Positions 7,871 through 18,100 of a stretch of 64,000 nt of DNA are shown piece after piece (position 1 is the first letter of the stretch; each line of letters opens with the position of its first letter). Source of the DNA: a virus; IMG/VR virus record IMGVR_UViG_3300027763_000032, positions 1 through 64,000 of that record; one strand, 5' to 3'. Position numbers and translations under genes: made by a program. The notes beneath the pieces are model-generated. The model saw only the letters and a program-made list of their open reading frames with translations. It ran no database searches and was not told the DNA's origin.

Positions 7871-9076
7871 ATGGCAACAAAGACAGCAACAAAAACTCGT
7901 GTAACCAAAAAGCAAGTTACAGCCCACCGTACTCGTGCAGTTAAAGATCACAGTCCTGTTTGGGAAGGTTGCGAGACTTGGGATGACAATACATTCCATC
8001 GCCATTTTAAACGCTCAATGGACTACTATCGCTTAGAAAGCGAAATTAAAACTTACAAGCCCACTGTTATCAAGTGGATGGAAACTGTAGGGTGTACCAA
8101 AGCAGACATTGCGGCTTTCAAGAAAGTCAAAGACAATCGTATTAGTACCACAATGGGTGCTGTTGCCGCCTGCTTGAATCGCGGCATGACTCCACAACGT
8201 GCTGGATTCAATAGTGGACGTGATACTGCCGCTTGGATGAGAGCGGAGATCGTTAAAGTTCTTGCTGAAGGCAAAAATGATATTGACCCGGAAACACTAG
8301 CCGCTGAAAAAGAAGCCAACAAGAAAGAAGTCTACACACCTAGCATACAAGAACGTCTGCGTGAAGTTGCTCTAGGCATGACTGAAGAACTTGAAAATGC
8401 CTATCAGGCCTTTAATGATGACCCAGAAAACTTTGATCCAAAAGCATTTAAGGTGTTGAATTTGCTCAAAGGTAAAGGCGCTAAGGCCGCACACGCTCGT
8501 ATTATCCGTGACTTCTATGCTCGTGATTTGGCAGAGCTTGAAGAACTTGCCAGCGGTAAAGCAGACGAACAGTTACGTGAAGGTTACAGTCATCGTAGCA
8601 AAAAACAAGTCAAGGCATTTATTGCGTTCTTAACTGAGATTCAAAATGCCTGCGAAATGTTGGCACAAGAAGCCAAAGTTAATCGTGCGCCACGTGCTAA
8701 GAAAGCTGTACCAGCAGAAAAGATTGTGGGCAAGCTCAAGTATATGAAGACTAACGAGCCTCTAAAACTTGTTAGTATTAACCCTGCAGATATTTTGGGT
8801 GCAAAAGAACTGTGGGTTTACAACACTAAGAACCGTAAAATTGGTCGTTATGTGGCTAAAGAGTACGGCGACCTTAGTGTAAAAGGTACTAGTATTATTA
8901 ACTTTGATGAAAATCTCAGCATACAAAAGACTGTTCGCAAGCCAGAAGATAAACTCAAAGAGTTTAAAGCCGCTGGTAAGGTTGCATTGCGTAAGTTCTT
9001 AGATGACATTAATGCTACAGATACCAAGTTAAACGGCCGTCTTAACGAAGAAACAGTACTGCTTAAGGTACAATAA
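7871..9076 (+). CDS. Unknown 401-aa basic-tailed protein under a strong promoter
   Basis: A 401-residue soluble protein. Residues 1-26 are Lys/Arg/Thr-rich without acidic residues (ATKTATKTRVTKKQVTAHR), suggesting a nucleic-acid-binding tail. The remainder is mainly helical with two Lys-rich linkers (near 268-278 and 360-375). No catalytic motif is seen and I do not recognise the family. The consensus promoter makes it one of the best-expressed early genes predicted here. It is followed directly by the late transcription unit of the first giant fibre. Confidence 0.7.
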   Translation: MATKTATKTRVTKKQVTAHRTRAVKDHSPVWEGCETWDDNTFHRHFKRSMDYYRLESEIKTYKPTVIKWMETVGCTKADIAAFKKVKDNRISTTMGAVAACLNRGMTPQRAGFNSGRDTAAWMRAEIVKVLAEGKNDIDPETLAAEKEANKKEVYTPSIQERLREVALGMTEELENAYQAFNDDPENFDPKAFKVLNLLKGKGAKAAHARIIRDFYARDLAELEELASGKADEQLREGYSHRSKKQVKAFIAFLTEIQNACEMLAQEAKVNRAPRAKKAVPAEKIVGKLKYMKTNEPLKLVSINPADILGAKELWVYNTKNRKIGRYVAKEYGDLSVKGTSIINFDENLSIQKTVRKPEDKLKEFKAAGKVALRKFLDDINATDTKLNGRLNEETVLLKVQ

Positions 9077-9111
9077 AGACTGTTTATGCGTTCGTAAAAC
9101 AAGTTTACAGG

Positions 9112-9146
9112 CATAGATAAATACTCTAAAGTGGAGTATTTCTATG
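9112..9146 (+). promoter_or_regulatory. Late promoter embedded in a start-codon-sequestering hairpin
   Basis: The late octamer GATAAATA is at 9116-9123. Left arm AAATACTC (9119-9126) pairs perfectly with GAGTATTT (9134-9141). CATAG (9112-9116) can add five pairs with CTATG (9142-9146), leaving a two-base bulge. The right side contains the Shine-Dalgarno GTGGAG (9131-9136) and the ATG (9144). RNA reading through from upstream would fold it shut. RNA started about six bases after the octamer lacks the left arm. Confidence 0.75.
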
Positions 9147-12100
9147 TCTGTGATTAGTGCTGACGCATTTAGAAGAATTGTTTTAGTTGATAACCTTGGT
9201 ACGACCCAACCCGTTTTACGAGCAGATGACCGTAATGACGTATTAACAATCCGTGCAGGCACTGGCATTTCAATTCAGAAAGATGAAGGAGATGTAAACG
9301 CCGGATTTACAATCTATAATACAGGTGAGCCGGGACCTACTAGTATTGACGATATACTAGAAATTCCAACAATTGGAGAACGTCCACAACCAGCGGGCGT
9401 AAGCTGGAAGCCAATGGAGCTTGGTAAGTTAACTGTTCAAGATTACTTGCCCGATAACCTAACAAAAACAACAAAGATGTTCTACACCGGACACGGTGTA
9501 CAGGCTCCTACTAACAGTAGTCTCTCCCTAACTGTTGCTGGTACAGGTACAGTTATTGTAGACGGCACTTCAGCATTGCGTTTGCCAGTTGGCGACATTG
9601 CTAGTCGTCCGGGAACTACAATCGGCACAGTACAAGCAGGTCAAATACGTTTCAATTCCGAGATACCAAGATTTGAAGGCTATGATGGTCGAGGTTGGAA
9701 CACTCTGGGTGGTGTAAGTAGTATTGATGGCGGTACAACTATTGCACCGGATCCTACATTACCCATACTAAACTTTAATGCTAACGGCTACCTAGTAGCC
9801 ACAATGAGTAGCTTAAACACAAAAATCTTTAGTCCGGGACTTGTAATCCCAACTGGAACTACTGCTGAACGTCCGCCTGCTATTGTTGGACAGATTCGTT
9901 TCAATACGCAAAACACTCAGTTTGAAGGATACAATGGTAGTGGTTGGTCAAGTCTAGGTGGGGTTCGAGACATTGATGGCAACACTTACATTGTTCCGGA
10001 ACTAGGCCCAGGTACAAATGAAAATACCCTATACTTTGTAACCAATGCTAATCTAGCTCTTACTCTAGACGGCAGTAGACTGTCTTTACAAAATGGTCGT
10101 TCTCTAATGTTTAGAGAAGGCATTGCCAGCGGCAATCAAACTGCAACTATTGCACCTCCAACAAATATTACATCAAGCTACACTCTTAAATTACCAACTA
10201 GTCTTGGATCAGCTGGTAGTGTATTAGGAGTTGATGGGTCAGGACAACTAGAATTTGTCAATGCTGATTCGAGTGCGGGTAGTAAGATTAACGTATCAGA
10301 ATTATTTGGTGATGACAACAATGATGGATTTAGTCGCCCTGTTAGAACATTAAAACGTGCTCTACAAATAGCATCAGGTTATGTTTATAGCCCAACATTT
10401 ATCTATGAAGAGGAAGTATGTCGACGTGACGCTGGACTTATTATTGACAGTTTGGGTTGGGACCTAGTAACAGATTCTAACTGGAGATCTTTAAAGAGCG
10501 GACTTACTTATTTTAATGCCACGGCATTGCCTGTTATAACAACTCAACGTCCCCAAACAATACAGGCTGTTTCTTTCTTAAAACGAAAAGTATTAGACCT
10601 AGTAACAAGTGAACCAACAGTTACTAGCACTCTTACAAGTTTATCAAATGAGATTATTGATATATTAACTAATGGTGTCGGCGCGGCCAATGCTGTATCA
10701 ATGCCTGCGCCTGCAGGTACACCTAGTGGTGTTGAAAACGCTAAGAACTTACTGTTAGCCAACACCAGTTTCTTAGTAGCAGAAACTATTGCATGGATCA
10801 ATTATCAAGCGGCAAATAATATTGCGCCATTTGACAAGAGCATTAGTTATGACGAGTCTAAATGTCGTAGAGATACCGGACTAATTTTAGATGCTGTTGG
10901 ATACGATCTAGCATTAGGTACAAACTATAATGCTGTAACTATCGGACTAGCATATCAAAGATATTCTTATACAACACTACCATCACAAAAAACAGTAACC
11001 CTTTCTGCTATACAATTTGCAAAAACTAATACTCTAGCACTTGCAGGAGTTAGTGCCGATGGAACTGCTACTACTAGGGCGGGTGCGGCATTTAATGAAA
11101 TTATTGACATTATAACCAATGGTGTAGTTCAAACTGCAACTGCCGCTGATGCATTAATATTCCCAACACCGACTGGAGCAAGCGCAAATAAAACTAATGC
11201 AAAAGATCAACTAATAGCCAATAAAGATTTCTTAAAAGCAGAAGTTATTGCATGGTTAAATTTAAACTACCCGTCTGTTGGTTTTGACCCTGCTTTATGC
11301 AGTCGAGATATGGGATACATTATTGATGCCCTATGCTATGATGTGTTGTATGGCGGCGATAGTGCAAGCATTCAAGTTGCTCAAACATATTTTACAGGCA
11401 GTGGCGCACAAGTATTACCATTGTTTCAAAGAGCCGCAACAGTTGCCGCATTTAATAGACTGTCAGAAATTGCTCAACAGGTTATTCTAAAAGACGAAGT
11501 AGTACCAACTGCTGGCAATACTGTCAGTCAAGATATTATTAACCCTGCAGGCACTACGACTGAATCAAATATTGTCTTTACACTAATTTCATATATTACT
11601 AGTTCTATTACTGGCAATACAACTGCGGGCCTACCTTCTCCAACATATCCATCAGTTACTTGGTCAGATGCCGGCCTACAAACTGCAAAGTCTGCTATTG
11701 CATCTGCTAGATCAACTATTATTAATGATACTATTATTAATATTAACGCTAGCAACCCGTTTACCTATGACAGTCCCAAGTGTGCTAGGGATACTGCCTT
11801 TATTGTCAACTCAGTCGCATACGATTTAATCTACGGTGGTAACAGTCAAAGTCGAGACGCTGGTTTAAAATATTATAGTAATGTAACTGGTCTAACTCTA
11901 ATTGGATCTCAAAATGCTCAAACAGCGGCGGCAATAGAAAGACTTAGAGCAGTTTCAATTCAAGTTGCACAAAATATTTCGATTGTTAAAACATCAGGTA
12001 ATGCACAAAATCAAGTATCGGGGTCTGCAGGCAGTAGCGGTGCGGCTGCAATTATTTCAGCAAGGCTATCAGAAATTATATCAGTTGTTAGTGCTGGAAC

Positions 12101-15100
12101 AAGTTATGCCCCAACATTGGTAGATCCAACAGTTGCAATAGATCCAGCATTAGGTCTCATACAAACAAAATTAGACAATGCTAAAGATCGTATTGCTGAT
12201 AACGTAGTTGCGTTTACTAGCAAATATAAACCAAATGGCAAGAAGATTGTTGTCCAAGTTGCGGCCGGTAACTATGTTGAAGACAATCCAGTTATCATTC
12301 CAGACAATACAAGCGTACTAGGCGCAAGTCTTCGTGCCTGTGACATTCGTCCGTTAAATGCTAACCAAGACATGTTCCGTTTACGTAACGGTGCATACTT
12401 TGGTGAGTTTACTTTCCGAGATGCAGTTGATGCGAGTGGCGTGCCAACATTCACTTTTGACTACGCTACTTCGTTTGATGATGCTACTGACATTTACACT
12501 AGTCGTCTTGGTTATACTAATATGCCTATTAGTAAACCTATTATTACTGTATCTCCATATATTCAAAACGTTTCCATCTTAAGTTTCTTAGGTGGTAACG
12601 GCGCAAAGGTTGACGGTAACCTAGTTGAAACTCCTAACATTCCGTTGATTAGAGAAACTGCTGAATTCCCATTAAGTGGTCCAGCACCTGAACAAGGTAA
12701 GTCATTTGTTGCTAACGCATTTACCACATTGAGCTTTGGCGGTACTGGCTGGCGTATTATTAACGATGCCTATGCTCAGATTGTGTCATGCTTCCAGATT
12801 TTCATGTTGAACGGTTCGTATGCTCAGTCAGGCGGATATCTATCTGTTACTAACTCTGCTACTAACTTTGGTATCTATGCGCTTCGTGCATCTGGTTACA
12901 GCCCAAATGCATTTGCCTTTGACAAAGGTTATATTGCATCAACTGGAACTAGCAACAGTAAACAGACTCTTACTACTCTAGGATTTGGTCGTGCGCCAAC
13001 ACAAGATTATGTTTTAAGATTTAGAAGCCCCGACTATAAGGTTGCCTATGACCTATTGTTAGCCAGCAAACTTGCAATACAGAACGCAACTATAACTTGG
13101 ATTAATTTAACATATCCAAGTTTAACATATAACAATGCAACTTGTTTTAGAGATGTTGGCCTGATCATTGATGCTGTAGCATATGATACATTCACAGGCG
13201 GTAATAGCAAGAGTGTAGAAGCCGCTACAAGTTACTATAAAGGCTCTACATCTAGTCAAATAGTTATAACTGGACAACTAACTGAAACCATTGCGGCAAT
13301 TAATTATGCTAGAAGTCTAGCGTTAACTGCTGTTTCTAATAGCGGACTAGGCACATATGTTGGCAGTAAGTTTGATATTATTACCAACGGCCTTGCAGAT
13401 CCGGCAGGAGTTCCTGTATCAGTTGGCTACGGTAATATTGGTGATATTACCAACAACTATAAACCAGCCGCAGTTAATGTATCATTTGATGCGGCAGTTA
13501 ATATAAATCCTGCTCTCGATACTATTACTGTTAATGCACACGGATTTACAAATGGTCAAGCAATTGTTTATCACGCAAATAACAATCCAGAAATTCCAGG
13601 ATTAAACAACGAACAAACTTACTATGTCAGTTATGTTGACCTTGATACCATTCGATTGACATTTGACGAAGGCGGAACTGTTCCTGTAGACATTAGAGCC
13701 ACAGGTGTTGGTACACATTTCTTCTTTAAAAATATTCAAGAGTTCTTTGTTGATGAAATACTTGAAAGTCATAACACCTATCAAGAACTAACTCTACAAG
13801 CTGGCTCATATAACTTTGTGCCAGGTAGTGAAATTACTGGCGTAACTGGCACTTCTAGTAACAATGCATTTGTGTATAGTTATGATCCAGTTAGCTATAA
13901 ACTAGTTGTTAGTCTAAACAAAGTTACTGTTGGTGCAAGTATTATTCGAAATGCCTTTGCGGCCAACAGTACTATTAATTCAGATAACGGTGCACCTGCT
14001 ACAACAAATATTGTAGTAAGTGATGTACTTGCTATCAATACATTATACTCTGCTAGATTTAGCGTACAGGGCACAACTGGAAACGGTCTACTAACTAACC
14101 TAGGTAATCTTCCAAATAAACAAATTTGGCTACATCGTCCAAGTATTGTTAACAGTTCTGGACACACTTGGGAATATGCTGGATCGGGGGTTGACTACAA
14201 TGCCCTACCACAAAACGGTGGACAAAGTATTTTCAAATATGAACAGTACAGTGATTTGCCAGGTCGAGTTTACTCTTCAGGTACTAACGAACTAGGTGAC
14301 TTTAAAGTTGGTGACTTCATTAAGGCTGAAAACAAAACTGGTAATGTTAGCTTTACCAACAAGGTATCAGTTGCACAGTTAGATGCACTACGTCTAGCGG
14401 TGGGTAATATTGTTATTGACTTTATCAGTGATGACGTTGACCTAGGTGATAATGAACCGGGTGGCGCAAGTAACAGTCGTCTAACAACACAGTTGGCTAT
14501 TCGTACATTCTTATCAAACAGACTAGGCGGATTCATTGACAAAGCTGTGAGTACTAACGCTGTTCCGGGTGCGGTTATTCAGCTGAACAGCTCTGGACAA
14601 ATTAATCCAGACTTGTTGCCTGCGGTACGTGCTTTCAACTCAGCTAAGAGCAAAGGCTTCTATAGTAGATTAAGTCTAGTTGAAGAAGTACCTGCTTACG
14701 ATTTCTTAAACGGTGACATTGTAACTGAAGAATATGCTACAGTACAGTTAACATTAAGTGCTCCTATCACTGCGCCTGTTGGCTCACTAGTTGTTCAAGC
14801 AACTACAGGTGCCAGTGGTTACCTAATTGGAGATGTGCTTGCTGAAACAGTTATCACAGTTGCCAGTGTAGGCGCATCTTTTAGTGCGGCATTTAATACA
14901 GTAGATAATTTAACAGTAGCTGGTGATGCTACACCTTCTACAGGCAACGGAGTCGTAAAGCCAAACTTGGTAGGTACCGTGGCTAGTAACGTGCCTGCAA
15001 ACTTTGTATTGTCAAATGCCAACGAAGGGCAATATTTAAATCTACGTGCAGATCAAAGTTACAGCTTTACCAACGGCACAATTGTTACCAGTGCTAATGA

Positions 15101-18100
15101 TAACGTACAAGGTAATGTTACATCTACAAGATTTGGAGTATTAGATACCGTAGACAACGGAAGCATTACTCCAGGAACATTGTATACTCCACTATCCGGA
15201 TCAGTTACATACTCTTATGTTACACTAACTAATATTTCAGGAACAGGTACTGGTGGTATTGCAGATATTACTGTAACCAATGGTGCTGTTAGCAGTGTTG
15301 ACTTACGTAGAGGCGGTACCGGTTATGCTGTAGGAGATGTTCTATCAGCGGCTAGCGGTACCATTGGCGGCACAGGTAGTGGCTTTAGAATCCCAGTAAC
15401 TGGTATCGAACAGCGTGTATACCTTAGCTTGCTAGGTGGCGAAAGATTTACTGCTACACTAGCAAGTCCAAACTTTATTGCTGATAATAATGCTCCAGTA
15501 AAAGCAATAACTGCTACCGGTACATCTACAAAAACATTTAGTGCTAATTCAATTGGTGGTAATGTAAACTATGTTACTAGTCGAATCACTATTACCGGCC
15601 ACACATATGCAGACGGCGATCCAGTAAAATATGTCAGCAGTCCAAACACTGCTATTGATCCGTTGGTCAATGCCGAAGTCTATTATGTAAATGTCTATGA
15701 TGCCAATACCATTGAACTGTACGAAGACTATGCATTGATACAAAAAGTTGTATTTACAAGTTCAAGTACTGGCAATCATACTCTAACAATCTTTAATGCC
15801 AACGTAATTGATAACTCATTCTATTATGCGGCACATGGATTAACTACAGGTGATCCATTAAGACTAACAGGATCAAGTTTACCATTAGTCGGCGGCTCTG
15901 CTATTGTTACTGGCACATTCTATTTTGCCGGTTCAATAACTGCAAACTCATTTACTATCCATGCATCAAGAAGCGAAGCATTGGCCAGTATTAACGGTCT
16001 TGTAACTAACAAGATTGTGTTCACTACTACTGGTAGCGGCACACTGACATTCACTAAACAAAACGTACAGGTATTTGGAACTGTAAACACTAGTTCTACA
16101 AACAAAGACAACTGGAGCTCATTGAGTGCTACCACTATTGATGCTTCAAGTATTACCGGTGGCGTTATCTCAACAAGTCGACTAGCTGGTACCGGTAGTG
16201 CTAATGATACTACATTCCTACGTGGTGATAGTTCATGGCGCACAGCAGTTCAAAGTATTAGAGAAGTCAGCACACCGTTGACATTTACTGGTTCTTATAA
16301 TACCGTCGGCGGTAACAATTATTACTATGGCGATGTACAATTAGACATTGAAAAAGTTGATAGCAACGGCGGTGACGACAACTACACTAATCTAGGTGTG
16401 TCTAAATTCCGTAAGACACAATTTGCTGTCGGAACTAGCGTTGCGGCAGGCGAAGTTTATATTAAAGACGGCGTAGTTGATGCAGGTACCTTAGACAGTT
16501 TAGACAGCGCATACTTCTTAAATCCTGCTAACCTAACTAGTAACGTGCCTGTTACACGTGGCGGAACTAATATTAGTTCGTATGCTGTGGGTGATTTATT
16601 GTATGCTAGTGCTACTAGTATTTTAAGTAAGGTAGCGATTGGGCCAGCTAATACCATATTAACCAGTGACGGCACTAAGCCTGCTTGGAGATCTAGTCTA
16701 ACAGTTGATGGTGCATTGACTATTGGCAGTCCGGCAGAACAAGCTCTTATTGTTACAACAGGCGGAGCTAACATTGGCGGCAACTTGTGGGTTGGTAAAA
16801 ATGGGTACATAACAGGCGATTTGAATGTTACTGGTAATGTAAACATTAAAGGTTCAATACTAACTATTAATTCAACTACAGTTAACGTTGACGATAAGAA
16901 TATTGAATTAGGCAGTGTATCTACACTATCAGATTTATCGGGTACTATTAGTGGAAACATAGTAGCAGGATTAATAGACACGTCCGGATTAACTAGCGGA
17001 ATGAGGTTGGTTAAAACTACTGGTACTGGTGCATTTGGCGGTACTACTGTCATTAATACTGTTGTTAACCCAACAACAATTACTGTAACTCCAACTACTG
17101 CAAACACAGATGGTACTATCACGTTTGATGTATTAACCGCAACTAATGCCACAGCAGACGGTGGCGGCATTACACTAAAAGGTACAACTGACAAAACATT
17201 CAATTGGGTCAACTCAACTAGCGCATGGACTTCGAGTGAGCACATGAATCTTGCCGCTGGTAAAGAATATCGAATTGGTGGAGTAACTGTACTAACAAGC
17301 ACAAGAGTATTAGGCAAGCTGCCTGGCGGAACTACTGCTGGCGATCTAGTTGACATTGATAGTACACAAACATTAACTAATAAAACTCTAACTAATCCTG
17401 TAATTAGTGGAACAACTACTAGCATCACTAACATCGGCACACTAGCAATAAGAGATGCCAGTGCGGCATATGATGTTACGCTTGCGGCCAACAGTTCAAC
17501 TGCCTTAACAGCAGGTCGTACATTGACTCTTGACATGGTCAATGCGGCAAGAACTATTAAGCTAGGTGGCAATTTAACTCTAGCCAATAACTTTACAACT
17601 GTTGGCAATGCTATAACATTAACAGTAAGTGGTGCAACTAACGTTACAGTACCAACTACAGGTACATTGGCTACCTTAGACGGTACAGAAACATTTACCA
17701 ATAAGACATTAACAAGCCCAGTGATTGGTACTATTGTTAATACAGGTACATTGACACTGCCAACAACTACAGATACTATTGTTGGTCGTGCTACTACTGA
17801 CACATTGTCCAACAAGACATTGACATTACCTAAGATTAATGACGCAAGTTCAGATCATACATATAATTTTGCGGTCAGCGAACTACCGGCTAATAGAACT
17901 ATAACATTGCCATTATTAACAGGTAATGATACATTTGCATTTACTGGACAAGCGCAGACATTTACTAATAAAACATTTACTGACGCTAGCACCTACTTCC
18001 AAGACGAAGCTGATAATCTTAAAAAATTACAGTTTCAACTAAGCGGAATTACTAGCGGAGTTACTCGTACATTAACTATTAATGATGTTAGCGGAACTAT

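Noticed and set aside
16457-17815. Open 452-aa reading frame on the minus strand inside the first giant gene
   Set aside because: It is fully antisense to a well-defined coding frame, lacks a Shine-Dalgarno and is made of Val/Leu/Thr/Pro runs that follow from the Thr/Asn/Gly-rich codons of the sense strand.
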